Below, piece by piece: positions 1 through 7,447 of a stretch of 64,000 nucleotides of DNA. How positions within the stretch are numbered: the first letter of the stretch is position 1; each line of letters opens with the position of its first letter. Source of the DNA: an uncultured Adlercreutzia sp. (GTDB lineage: Bacteria > Actinomycetota > Coriobacteriia > Coriobacteriales > Eggerthellaceae); assembly GCF_958431955.1 (NCBI RefSeq), contig NZ_CAUASN010000001.1, positions 124,001 to 188,000 on the forward strand, written 5' to 3'. A model generated the notes under the pieces. The model had not been told where the DNA came from. It did no database searches and saw only the letters and a list, made by a program, of their open reading frames with translations. The translations under genes were made by a program, and so were the position numbers.

Positions 1-553
1 CGACAACGGATTCGGATTCGTCGAGCCACAGGTTGAACCAGTCGAGATTGGCCACGTATTCGCCGGCCATGGTCATGGCGGTAACGGAAGCTTCGCGGTC
101 GTCATAGCCCTCGATGTGGTAGGTCGCGCCCTGCGAGAAGGGGGACAGGCCGGAATAGCCGGGGCGCCCCTTGTCGACCACCACGACCGACGCGCCCGCA
201 TCAGCAGCGGTCACGGCAGCGTGAAGGCCCGCCCAGCCGCATCCAACGACCAGCACATCGCACGTGTACTCGGTCGTTTCCGGAGCGGGCTGCTCGGGGA
301 AGTACTTCTTCTCGACGAATGCCTTCTCGCCAAGGCTGGACGTCGTGTCCTCGGCATTCGGGGAAGGAGCGTCGTCATAGTACGGCGCGTCGGATTCTGC
401 TGTCGCAGTGTCGCTTAATGGCTCTTTGGGAGCGCAACCGACCATAGAACCGACGATCGTCGATGCACCCAGAATACCGCCAGCCGTCAAGAAATTACGG
501 CGCGAGATTCCTTCCTGCGCGCTAGAGGGCATGAAGCCCTGGTCATTTCCCAT
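1..553 (-). CDS. Tat-exported FAD-dependent flavoprotein reductase (fumarate/urocanate reductase-like), N-terminal part
   Basis: Reading from an ATG at 553 and running off the left edge, about 184 codons are visible. The N-terminus carries a twin-arginine signal (SRRNFLTAGG near residue 18) followed by a lipobox-like SMVGC, so the product is probably exported by Tat and lipid-anchored. After an acidic linker a Rossmann FAD-binding motif appears (VLVVGCGWAGLHAAVTAA), then an Asp-Lys at the end of the second strand and a Ser/Gly-rich stretch typical of the FAD_binding_2 family. A strong Shine-Dalgarno is not obvious but GAAAGGGG lies just upstream. It follows a LuxR-type regulator on the same strand, the arrangement usual for substrate-specific flavoprotein reductases in Eggerthellaceae. 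The substrate cannot be inferred because the catalytic half lies outside the window. Confidence 0.8.
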   Translation of the reverse strand, partial: MGNDQGFMPSSAQEGISRRNFLTAGGILGASTIVGSMVGCAPKEPLSDTATAESDAPYYDDAPSPNAEDTTSSLGEKAFVEKKYFPEQPAPETTEYTCDVLVVGCGWAGLHAAVTAADAGASVVVVDKGRPGYSGLSPFSQGATYHIEGYDDREASVTAMTMAGEYVANLDWFNLWLDESESVV

Positions 554-639
554 GGTGTACCCCTTTCGTATTTTACGTTTTGCGTCCCGCCTCCTTGGTG
601 AGACGACCCGATCATCGCGGGTTTCGGGGGCCATGTCAT

Positions 640-676
640 GATTCAAAACGCGCCAACATGCGGTTTGATTCTAAAC
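640..676 (-). promoter_or_regulatory. Direct repeat upstream of flavoprotein gene, candidate regulator site
   Basis: On the plus strand GATTCAAAAC (640-649) and GATTCTAAAC (667-676) form a direct repeat 27 bases apart, in the gap between the LuxR-type gene and the flavoprotein gene. The first 10-mer recurs inside a palindrome upstream of the first molybdenum-enzyme operon (24101-24108 region). A role as a LuxR-type regulator site is inference. Confidence 0.3.
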
Positions 677-759
677 GAACTATCTGATTGAACTGGGATT
701 TTCAAAAATGGGCGAAAACCGCATAGCCGATCGCTCTTCCGCTTGGCGCGAAATCTTTG

Positions 760-2277
760 CTACCGGCTGACTTCCCAAAGCTTGATGAGCTCTTGCTTCG
801 AGACGACGCCCATCTTCCGGTAAATGCTCGACAGGTGGTTTTTGGCAGTGTATTCGGACACCACTAACTCCTCGGCGATCCTCTTCGCGGTGTAGCCCTT
901 CACAGCCAGCAACGCCACTTCGCGCTCGCGCTCGGTAAGGACGGCGTTTTCCATGCATGCGACAAATTCACCGGGGATCGCGTCGGGGGCGCTGTCGCCG
1001 AGGCTCGGTGCGTCGCCGGTCTTTTCAGTCGCCGAACGACCGTGCATGTGCGCGCGAACGATCGCGAATGCGATGCCGCACAGCGTCAGAAACACGAAAC
1101 CGGCGGCGACCGGACCGAAAAGCGAGTTTCTGTGGAGGGCCTCAAGGGCGCTTTCGTAATCAAACAGGCGCATCCCCATGGGTGCAATGGCGAACAGCCC
1201 GAAAAGCGAAAAGCCGAGCGGCGGAAAAAAGGGAGCCCATGCGCAGCTGACCGCGAACACCACCCAAAGGAACATGACAAGGCACAGCCGCAACGACAGG
1301 GATGCCCCTCCAAAGACCGGCATTAAAAACATGAGGGCCAGCACCGCTCCGTAGAAGACCACGAACAGGCCAAACAGGACATACAGGTCGTCCAGCGTTT
1401 TCAGTTGCAAACGAACAAAGCCCAGGATAAGCAAGGCTCCCGTCACGGTCGCCGCGGCGATGAACAGATGCGCGCCGACGGATAGGCTGTCGGGCTGATG
1501 GCCGACTAGCACGGCGACGATGACCGAAGTTAGGGCCAGCAGGCAGGATGCGAAGACGATGATGGGCAGAGGGAGATCCCAAAAAGCAGCGAGCTCGTTC
1601 TGGAAGCGCTGGCTGAACGGAGGCGTTTCGTTAGAGGAATCGTCGGGGGGTGCGGGAATTTCGCACGGTCGCGCCTGCCTTTTTGCCAACAGACCGAACA
1701 GCAGAAAACTGATCAGGGGCGAAACCGCATAAACACCCTGAAAGTCGATGTCCAGAAGGTGGCATGCCAGCGAAACGATGCACGACACAGCGGCGGCCGA
1801 AAGCAGGATGCCGATCCGCGCGACCAGCTGAGCGCCTGTCGTCCACGACCCCCACGCCAAAACCGACGTCGATACGAAAACCGCAATGCCACCTAACCCA
1901 ACAACCAAGACAACGGGGTTTTCCGGCGCCGAAGAAAGGAGAGCCACGCCGACGCTTCCGATCAGGCCGAAGGCGACGGACGGGATCCACACGTTCGCAA
2001 CGCTGTCGTTTGGCCGCAGGCTCAGCAGGCCTAGGACCACGAAGCAAACTGCCAGCATCGTCGAGTAAAGTGCGACGGCATGGCCTCCGACCAGGGCGTT
2101 TGTCTCGCCGACGGCAGCCGACGTCCATAGCGAGACCCGGGAGGAGAAGGACACGAACGGCCAGAGACACATGAGGCCGACAAACGCGCACGCGATGCTT
2201 TTTCCGTCGAGAGGGCGGCCCTTCGTCGATTCGCCGTCCGAACCGATATGTGCAGCGCGCGTGCTCGCTAACGCCAT
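760..2277 (-). CDS. LuxR-family regulator with about 12 transmembrane segments
   Basis: A one-component membrane regulator of 505 residues. The first ~420 residues are hydrophobic with about 12 predicted membrane spans and a cytoplasmic loop rich in Pro/Ser near the middle. The last ~65 residues are a LuxR/GerE helix-turn-helix (LTEREREVALLAVKGYTAKR, then a recognition helix with SEYTAKNHL). I chose ATG 2277 because GGGGAGGG sits 8 bases ahead of it; an ATG at 2304 is in frame but has no ribosome site. It is followed on the same strand, after about 200 bases, by the flavoprotein reductase, which is its likely target. Three further proteins of this architecture are in the window (32097, 36978, 42014). 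Signal sensing by the membrane domain is inferred from family context. Confidence 0.85.
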   Translation of the reverse strand: MALASTRAAHIGSDGESTKGRPLDGKSIACAFVGLMCLWPFVSFSSRVSLWTSAAVGETNALVGGHAVALYSTMLAVCFVVLGLLSLRPNDSVANVWIPSVAFGLIGSVGVALLSSAPENPVVLVVGLGGIAVFVSTSVLAWGSWTTGAQLVARIGILLSAAAVSCIVSLACHLLDIDFQGVYAVSPLISFLLFGLLAKRQARPCEIPAPPDDSSNETPPFSQRFQNELAAFWDLPLPIIVFASCLLALTSVIVAVLVGHQPDSLSVGAHLFIAAATVTGALLILGFVRLQLKTLDDLYVLFGLFVVFYGAVLALMFLMPVFGGASLSLRLCLVMFLWVVFAVSCAWAPFFPPLGFSLFGLFAIAPMGMRLFDYESALEALHRNSLFGPVAAGFVFLTLCGIAFAIVRAHMHGRSATEKTGDAPSLGDSAPDAIPGEFVACMENAVLTEREREVALLAVKGYTAKRIAEELVVSEYTAKNHLSSIYRKMGVVSKQELIKLWEVSR

Positions 2278-2399
2278 GAACAGAACCCTCCCCATATTAC
2301 GCATCTACGTGGAATCGACTGCCAGTGTAGCATACGACGCGGCGATGCCACGCAAACGGGAATGCATGATGTCGGGACGGCGGCTTGGAGGCAGTCGAG

Positions 2400-3128
2400 C
2401 TACGAGACGTGCAGCCTGAGCACGTCTTTGGGGCATGCATCGCAGCAGGCGCCGCATTGGATGCACTCGGCGTCGTCGATCGCGCCGGCCGCTTGCAAGC
2501 TCTCCACGGGGAGGCTCATCGGACACGCCTTGTCGCACTTCCCGCAATGAATGCAGGCATCCGCGGCGGACGAAACGTGCAGTTGGGGTAGGCGGAGGCT
2601 CTTCCCTATCTTGGAGCCGACGATCATGAACGGCGCCATCCAGCAGATGCTGTGGCACATGGAGCGCCTTCCCAAAAAGATGTTCGGGACGAAGAAAAGA
2701 GCGACGATGGCGAAGTATATCGCCAAGCTCGCAAGGTCTGACACTGATATGCCGTGGTCGGTGTGGAAGAAGAAGTCTACCTCGCGGATACCGCCCGCCG
2801 CGACGAAACCTGCAATGATCGAGATGACCCACGGCACCCATAGGATCCATTTCACCAGGTTGAGCCGCCGCCTCGTGAACGGCTTGCCGATAGATCTCGC
2901 CTCTAGGTCCTGAAGGCCGCCGACTGGGCAGGCCCAGCCGCATAGGCCGCGCCTCAGGAAGAGGGCCGCGAGGAATTGGCACGCGAACATGATTCCCGCG
3001 GCGGCAAGCACCCCTTGGAATGCGCCCAGGACGATCAAGTACGGCGAGAAGTAGAAGATGATGACGGGAAACAGCAGAAAGGACACGGTCAAGGCGAGCA
3101 AGCGCGCATTCTGTCGGTTAAGCCTCAT
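2400..3128 (-). CDS. NapH-like membrane ferredoxin (4Fe-4S)
   Basis: A 242-residue polytopic membrane protein with four to five spans and three cysteine motifs: CGWACPVGGLQDL on a loop near residue 65, and two C-terminal ferredoxin motifs, CIHCGKCDKACP and CIQCGACCDACP. The layout matches NapH/RnfA-associated quinol-oxidising ferredoxins, which pass electrons between the quinone pool and a redox partner. Its ATG overlaps the end of the TetR gene by 11 bases, so the two are translationally coupled. No dedicated oxidoreductase subunit is adjacent, so the electron acceptor is unknown. The start could also be one of the internal Met codons, but the coupling supports 3128. Confidence 0.8.
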   Translation of the reverse strand: MRLNRQNARLLALTVSFLLFPVIIFYFSPYLIVLGAFQGVLAAAGIMFACQFLAALFLRRGLCGWACPVGGLQDLEARSIGKPFTRRRLNLVKWILWVPWVISIIAGFVAAGGIREVDFFFHTDHGISVSDLASLAIYFAIVALFFVPNIFLGRRSMCHSICWMAPFMIVGSKIGKSLRLPQLHVSSAADACIHCGKCDKACPMSLPVESLQAAGAIDDAECIQCGACCDACPKDVLRLHVS

Positions 3129-3711
3129 GGCCGCGCCCTCCCGTGAATTGCGCGATGTCGACCCCCGCCTGCGATGCGAATGCGGAGAAGGCCCCGTTCA
3201 TGGCCGACCTGAGCTCTTCGTCGGAGAACGTGGCTCCAGCCATGATAAGGGTCGAGAGGCCGTGGGTGTATATGGCCATGTTCGCGTAGAGCATGCGGGC
3301 GTTTTCCTCGTTGATGCCCCATGCCTCCACCATGGCCGAGAGAACGCCCGGCTGCTCGGCAAGGCTCAGGAGGTCTTCCATGCTGCGCGCCTGCACATAG
3401 GGCGACATGTACACGAACGCGAAGACGCCGGGATGTTCCTGCGCGATGCGGATGTGGGCCACGCCCACGGAGGAGAATGCGGTGCACCCGGCGTCGGAGT
3501 GCTCCTCATTGTAGTCGCGCACCCACTCCACGGCGTACCGGTAGAGCGCCTTCATGAACGCTTCGCGATCCCCGAACATGCTGTAGAGCGGCTGAACAGA
3601 GCTTCCGGCCGCCACCGCCACGCGCCGCATGGTGACCGCCTCGTACCCCTCGTCTCTCACGATGCCGAACCCGGCAGCGAGGATGTCGTCTTTCGAGAAC
3701 TGCTGTTTCAT
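3118..3711 (-). CDS. TetR/AcrR-family transcriptional regulator
   Basis: A 197-residue protein with an N-terminal TetR helix-turn-helix at about residues 8-50 (ILAAGFGIVRDEGYEAVTM, then YSMFGDREAFMKAL) and an all-helical C-terminal domain like TetR_C in length. Just upstream is an interrupted 28-bp palindrome of the kind TetR dimers bind, so autoregulation is likely. The gene is coupled to the downstream NapH-like ferredoxin by an 11-base overlap and lies downstream of a MATE exporter on the same strand. The inducer is unknown. Confidence 0.9.
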   Translation of the reverse strand: MKQQFSKDDILAAGFGIVRDEGYEAVTMRRVAVAAGSSVQPLYSMFGDREAFMKALYRYAVEWVRDYNEEHSDAGCTAFSSVGVAHIRIAQEHPGVFAFVYMSPYVQARSMEDLLSLAEQPGVLSAMVEAWGINEENARMLYANMAIYTHGLSTLIMAGATFSDEELRSAMNGAFSAFASQAGVDIAQFTGGRGHEA

Positions 3712-3721
3712 GGCGCTCCTA

Positions 3722-3751
3722 TATAACGCACGTTATATAACATGCGTTATA
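3722..3751. promoter_or_regulatory. TetR-type operator palindrome
   Basis: ATAACGCACGTTAT abuts ATAACATGCGTTAT; the 28 bases at 3723-3750 are an inverted repeat with a single mismatched pair, and one more flanking T/A pair extends it to 30. It lies 11 bases upstream of the TetR start and inside the only gap between that gene and the MATE gene. Binding by the adjacent TetR protein is inferred. Confidence 0.75.
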
Positions 3752-3820
3752 CTAGCACAGCTGGGCCGTTCCGAGCAAGCAGCCTACTGGCACACTAACT
3801 CTTGCGCCAAAAGGCGATCG

Positions 3821-5197
3821 CTATCTTCTCAGGTTCTTCTTCGCCCATAGCTGGAGGTAAACGAAGCCGACGAGGGCGGGCAGCACCGGTGCCGCCGCTT
3901 GCGCCGCATAGATCCCAATGAAGCCAAAGCCCAGAGGGGCGGATAGGAGCCAAGCCAGCCCCGCCCTCACGGCGAAGGCGTCGATGAGGGAGTTCGCAAG
4001 GGCCAGCTTCGGTGCACCCGAGGACAGGGCGAACGAATCGAGAGCGTACATCGCCGCGTAGAAGATCCCGTTCACGCTGCAGGTGATGCGAAGATAGAGG
4101 ACCGCCGCCTCGGTGAGCTCCTGGCTCGATTCCCCGAAGAGCGAGACGAGCCATTCCGCGCCCAGCTGCACGACAACCTGGATGCATACGGTGACGACAA
4201 CAGCCATAAGACAGCCCGACCTGGCGAATGCGATCGCCCGCTTGGGCATCCCCGCCCCGATGCTCTGCGACACCGCTGCGGAGACGGCCTGCCCGATGCC
4301 CCAGCAGGGAAGTCCTGCGATGGTGCTTATCTTGAGGCCGACCCCGGAGGCAGCGGCGATGGTCGGCCCGTAGGAGTTGAGCCACGCGGTCACCAAGACG
4401 TAGGAGAGGTTGATGACGGCCTGCTGCACGGCCATGGGGATGCCGACACGGAGGACGTCCCGCGCGGTCGCGATCGCCTTCCGGCGCTCCCGCCCGTCGC
4501 GCGCGGAGTGGAGCAGGTTGCGGGCGGAGCCATACCTGTGCCGCGCGAGCCAGAGGGCGAAGGCGGCTCCCGCGCCCTGGGCGGCCACGGTAGCGATGGC
4601 GGCGCCGACCACACCGAGGCCGGCACCTGCGATGAGGATGAGGTCGAGGATCACGTTAGCGACGGCGGAGAAGGCCATGATGGCGAGAGGACCGGCGGAA
4701 TCCCCCTGCGCCCGCAGGAACGCGCACGCGGCGTTGAGCAGGAAGAGACCGATCACGCCCAGGGAAATCACTTCGAGATAGGCGGCCGTCTGGGCGAGCG
4801 AGGCGTCCGGGACCCCCATGAGCGAGAAGATGGGATGGGCGAGCGCCGTCCCCGCCAACGTTGTCGCTGCGGCTCCCAGGAGGGCGACCCCGAGGGATGC
4901 GGCGAAGGCGCGCCGTTGTCCTGCCTCGTCATGGGCGCCCACGCGGTTGCCCACTGCGACGGTGCAGCCCGCTATGAGCCCTATGGCTATCGCGCTGATG
5001 ATGAAGACGACGGCGGAGGCGTTGCTGACCGCGACGAGCCCCGCCTCGCCGACGACATTGCCCACGACGCCCATATCGACGAACTGGTAGACGTATTGGA
5101 GGAGGTTCGCCGCGATGAGCGGGGCGGAGAACGCAGCCAGGCGCTTCGGCGCGCTCCCTTCCAGAAGGGACGGTGCGTGTTCGGTGGTATGTGACAT
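3821..5197 (-). CDS. MATE-family multidrug/toxin efflux transporter
   Basis: A 458-residue inner-membrane antiporter with 12 predicted spans and the two-fold MATE repeat (QFVDMGVVGNVVGEAGL in the first half, PMAVQQAVINLSYVLVTAWL in the second). MATE proteins export cationic or aromatic compounds using Na+ or H+. The ATG at 5197 is chosen because AAAGG lies 7 bases upstream and because an intrinsic terminator (5224-5252) falls inside the longer reading frame that begins at 5260. The upstream 200 bases hold a promoter, a short leader ORF and that terminator, so expression is probably controlled by attenuation. Gene order YjdF, small ORF, MATE, TetR suggests a xenobiotic-response locus. Confidence 0.9.
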   Translation of the reverse strand: MSHTTEHAPSLLEGSAPKRLAAFSAPLIAANLLQYVYQFVDMGVVGNVVGEAGLVAVSNASAVVFIISAIAIGLIAGCTVAVGNRVGAHDEAGQRRAFAASLGVALLGAAATTLAGTALAHPIFSLMGVPDASLAQTAAYLEVISLGVIGLFLLNAACAFLRAQGDSAGPLAIMAFSAVANVILDLILIAGAGLGVVGAAIATVAAQGAGAAFALWLARHRYGSARNLLHSARDGRERRKAIATARDVLRVGIPMAVQQAVINLSYVLVTAWLNSYGPTIAAASGVGLKISTIAGLPCWGIGQAVSAAVSQSIGAGMPKRAIAFARSGCLMAVVVTVCIQVVVQLGAEWLVSLFGESSQELTEAAVLYLRITCSVNGIFYAAMYALDSFALSSGAPKLALANSLIDAFAVRAGLAWLLSAPLGFGFIGIYAAQAAAPVLPALVGFVYLQLWAKKNLRR

Positions 5198-5223
5198 GGA
5201 AAGCCTTTCGATGGGGTGAGAAC

Positions 5224-5252
5224 AAAAAGGGAACGGACGCATGCCCGTTCCC
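5224..5252 (-). terminator. Intrinsic terminator in the MATE leader (attenuator)
   Basis: On the minus strand GGGAACGG and CCGTTCCC form an 8-bp stem around an 8-base loop (5229-5252) followed directly by TTTTT (5228-5224). It ends 27 bases before the MATE start codon and downstream of a good promoter, so it must be read through for the gene to be expressed. Confidence 0.75.
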
Positions 5253-5281
5253 GTGCCCATCGTTCATCTGCGCAAGCCGAA

Positions 5282-5300
5282 GCAACCCGTGGCGGGTTGC
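5282..5300 (-). other. Hairpin in MATE leader between leader ORF and terminator
   Basis: GCAACCCG and CGGGTTGC are perfect complements around a three-base loop, and no T-run follows. It lies between the leader ORF stop and the terminator, where a regulatory pause or anti-terminator element would be expected. Confidence 0.5.
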
Positions 5301-5316
5301 GGGGGCTGACGATTTA

Positions 5317-5382
5317 TCAGGCTTCGCTCCGGTCAGCGTCTCGTCTGTATGCTTCCGGAGCCGTCCCAATGCAGAGCTTCAT
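5317..5382 (-). CDS. Possible 21-residue leader peptide of the MATE gene
   Basis: ATG at 5382 with AGGA 7 bases ahead opens a 21-codon frame ending in TGATAA. The product begins MKLCIGTAPEAYRR and ends in DRSEA. It starts about 30 bases after the predicted transcription start and ends about 65 bases before the terminator stem, the arrangement of ribosome-mediated attenuators. There is no run of one amino acid, so an antibiotic-stalling or simple translation-coupled mechanism would fit better than amino-acid attenuation. Translation is not demonstrated. Confidence 0.4.
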   Translation of the reverse strand: MKLCIGTAPEAYRRDADRSEA

Positions 5383-5418
5383 GGCTGTTCCTGTCGATGC
5401 GATTACTCGAACGCATGG

Positions 5419-5447
5419 ATTATCCCACCGAGCGCAGGAACTGGCAA
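5419..5447 (-). promoter_or_regulatory. Sigma-70-type promoter for the MATE leader
   Basis: On the minus strand TTGCCA (5447-5442) and GATAAT (5424-5419) are separated by 17 bases, a close match to the consensus. Transcription would start near 5412 and give a leader of about 215 bases. Confidence 0.65.
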
Positions 5448-5544
5448 GGAACCGCCGTGCAGTTTCCGCTGAGGCCGCAACCTAGGAGCGATGCGGCGTG
5501 TATCTAGGCCGCTGCTCTCCCTGGCCGCTTGTTGGGGGAGGGCC

Positions 5545-5664
5545 TTAGGCGCCGATGAACCTGATCATTTCCGCGATGTCTTCGGTGATCATCTGGACTT
5601 TGGACTTCTCTATCTGGATGCCGCCGCCGGCCATGATGTAGGAGGGCATGACGCGCTTGCCCAT
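5545..5664 (-). CDS. Small ORF downstream of YjdF, function unknown
   Basis: A 39-codon frame (begins MGKRVMPSYIMAGGG, ends EMIRFIGA) between the YjdF gene and the MATE leader. No ribosome site is evident before ATG 5664, and the frame stays open upstream with a Cys-x-x-Cys (SCSPCAM). Its last 50 bases are conserved in the decayed copy at 7331-7388 with mostly silent or conservative changes, which supports real coding or a conserved fragment. I do not recognise the family. Confidence 0.4.
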   Translation of the reverse strand: MGKRVMPSYIMAGGGIQIEKSKVQMITEDIAEMIRFIGA

Positions 5665-5702
5665 GGCACAGGGCGAGCATGACGATGTGCGGTAAATATA
5701 CC

Positions 5703-6119
5703 CTAGTGGCCGCGATGCTTCTGCTTGCGTTTCTCCGTCCGCTTGGCGAACTGCTCGCGCTTGTGCTCTTCTTTCCGTTGCCGAGAAAGCGCCTCGCTGG
5801 CTTCTATCGCCATGGCGCGCCGCTCTGCGAGCGTCTGCTGCGCCTTGGTCCCGCGCCAGGCGTCCGATCGCATCTCCTTCTCGATCATGCGGCGGAGCCT
5901 CTTGGGGTTGATGCGCTTGGACTCCTTGGCCTCGACTTGGATCTCGTGCGTGAAGCAAAGGTCGTTCCAGTGGTCGCGGATGAAGTCGAACACCTCGGGC
6001 GTGGTGGGTTCTGCTCCGAAGACGTGCTTCGCCACGCTGTAGCTGTCGCCGTCCTCGCACTCGACGAGGCCGATCCAAAACGGCTCCTCGAAGCGCACGG
6101 TGAGTTTGCACAGGCTCAT
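5703..6119 (-). CDS. yjdF: YjdF-family protein (DUF2992)
   Basis: 138 residues. The N-terminal half matches the YjdF pattern (CKLTVRFEEPFWIGLVECED, then FGAEPTTPEVFDFIRDHW) and the C-terminal half is a Lys/Arg/Glu-rich helical tail with the family signature ESKRINPKRLRRMI and GTKAQQTLAERR. ATG 6119 follows a perfect GGAGG. The family has no established enzymatic role; in Firmicutes its members are controlled by a riboswitch that responds to azaaromatic compounds. Here a structured leader lies upstream and a MATE exporter downstream, consistent with a toxic-aromatic response. Length and motifs look intact. Confidence 0.85.
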   Translation of the reverse strand: MSLCKLTVRFEEPFWIGLVECEDGDSYSVAKHVFGAEPTTPEVFDFIRDHWNDLCFTHEIQVEAKESKRINPKRLRRMIEKEMRSDAWRGTKAQQTLAERRAMAIEASEALSRQRKEEHKREQFAKRTEKRKQKHRGH

Positions 6120-6257
6120 CGCTGTTCCTCCTTTATGTCGATGACGAACCTGAAGGAGGGACAACCAAGGAGGCAGGTTACTGACGGCTCGTCGCAAGAG
6201 GGCGGCCGCACCCCGACTACCCGACGGGGTCGTGTTTTACCTTCTGGGGCAAGTATA
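6120..6257 (-). promoter_or_regulatory. Promoter and structured leader of yjdF (candidate riboswitch)
   Basis: On the minus strand TATACT (6257-6252) is followed 7 bases later by GAAGGTAAAACACGACCCCG, a hairpin with ACCCCG/CGGGGT arms (6210-6230), and a second hairpin with AACCTG/CAGGTT arms. Two CCTCCTT blocks just before the gene can pair with the AAGGAGG ribosome site. The first 28 bases after the -10 are conserved, at identical spacing, in the decayed copy at 7389-7427. The YjdF family is known to have azaaromatic-sensing riboswitches, but I cannot confirm that this leader belongs to that class. Confidence 0.55.
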
Positions 6258-6289
6258 CCGCAGGAGGAGCGAAAAGCCTTCGCCCGTAG

Positions 6290-7177
6290 GCCGAGGGCTT
6301 CGCCCTGCACGGCGCTGAGGAGGCGGAGGCTATCTTCGCGCTAACAGAACGCGACAGCTTCCTGCACATCGCCTCCTACCGCAAGCTGTTCCAGAAGCAT
6401 CGGGACGGAGAGAAGGAAGGCCAATACGTGCGGCTCGATTTCGCCGACCTGCTCAACTTGGATGCCCTGGACGCACGGTTGAGAGGCGCTTTCCAGTCCG
6501 TTGCCTACGACATAGAGCGCGTTGCGAAGGCGAGGCTCATAGAGAGAATATCGCTCGACGAGTCGGAGGACGGGTACGCGATAGTCGCGGAGTTCATGGC
6601 ATCGCAGCAGAAGCGGTACAGGAACAGCATCGAGAGCAACCTCAAGGTGCGAATGGTAGAAGACGCCTATACGGGAGCGCTGATCGCGAGGTATGCGGCC
6701 GATATGCCCGTGTGGCTCTTCTTGGAAGTCGTGTCGTTCGGCACGTTGCTGGCGTTCTACCTGTTCTGCGCAGAACGATGGAACGATGAGAAGATGCGCC
6801 AAGAGCATTACGCCATGAAAGGCGTTAAGGCGGTGCGAAACTGCTGCTCCCACGGAGCCTGCGTCGTCAACGGGTTCGATTCCGAGCATGATGCGGACAC
6901 CCGCGCATCCAGCATCGCCTACGAATGGCTTGACTCCAAAGGCTTGGAGCGGAGCGGTGCCCGCAAGGCAAAGCTGCGCAACAGGAGGATTCAGCAACTT
7001 CTTGAAACGCTGGTCATGTTCGAAAGGATGGGATGCGTTTCGTCTTCGCGGTATTCCGTGGACGATCTGCGCGGATTGAAGGGCTCTATCAGCGAGGTTT
7101 GCGAGAAGTATGGCGAGCAGAACGCTTTCGTGTCGTATCTCGGCTTTCTGGCGCGGCTCATTGACAAAAGCCTATGA
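6290..7177 (+). pseudogene. Abi-family (abortive infection, Abi_2-like) gene lacking its N-terminus
   Basis: The Abi_2 pattern begins right after an in-frame TAG at 6287 (residues like AEAIFALTERDSFLHIASYR) and continues through RLDFADLLNLDALDARLRGA, the HEPN-like core with RNCCSHG, to a stop at 7177. No ATG, GTG or TTG occurs before GTG 6428, which already lies inside the conserved domain, so I judge the first 15-25 residues of a normal member to be missing. Translation from GTG 6428 would give 249 residues. Abi_2 proteins act in phage defence or toxin-antitoxin pairs. It lies between an intact and a decayed copy of the yjdF cassette, on the opposite strand. Confidence 0.6.
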
Positions 7178-7201
7178 GGATGCGAACATAATCGTACATG
7201 T

Positions 7202-7249
7202 CAAAGCCTTCGAGGCTTTGCAAGGGCCGGTCCTACTGGGACTGGCCCT
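7202..7249 (+). terminator. Double hairpin terminator after the Abi gene
   Basis: CAAAGCCT/AGGCTTTG (7202-7220) is followed by an 11-bp stem AGGGCCGGTCC/GGACTGGCCCT (7223-7249, one G-T pair) and then ATTTATG. Confidence 0.5.
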
Positions 7250-7251
7250 AT

Positions 7252-7430
7252 TTATGTCTGGGTCTGTTTCAAAACCCTATCGAGGCCGCTTGGGGGCTGA
7301 GGAGCCAGCGCCGCCCGCGTTGCGTAGATTCCGATGAGGCCGATCGTTTCCGCGATGTCCTCGGCGATCATCTGGGCCTTAAGCTTTCCTACCCGGCGGG
7401 GTCGTTTTTACCTTCGCGGAGATTATAGCG
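7252..7430 (-). pseudogene. Decayed second copy of the yjdF leader / small ORF / MATE cassette
   Basis: Three pieces of the intact cassette occur here in the same order on the minus strand. The promoter TATAAT (7427-7422) and leader start GAAGGTAAAAACGACCCCG (7414-7389) match the yjdF leader with identical spacing. The 3' part of the small ORF follows (codes for KAQMIAEDIAET). Then comes a fragment resembling the MATE C-terminus (GLIGIYATRAA versus GFIGIYAAQAA). The yjdF gene and most of the MATE gene are missing. The remaining fused frame ends at 7252. Confidence 0.55.
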
Positions 7431-7447
7431 TACGAGAAAGGCCGCCC

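Noticed and set aside
3838..5197. Possible longer MATE start at 5260.
   Set aside because: The extension would include the intrinsic terminator and has no ribosome site; 5197 has AAAGG.
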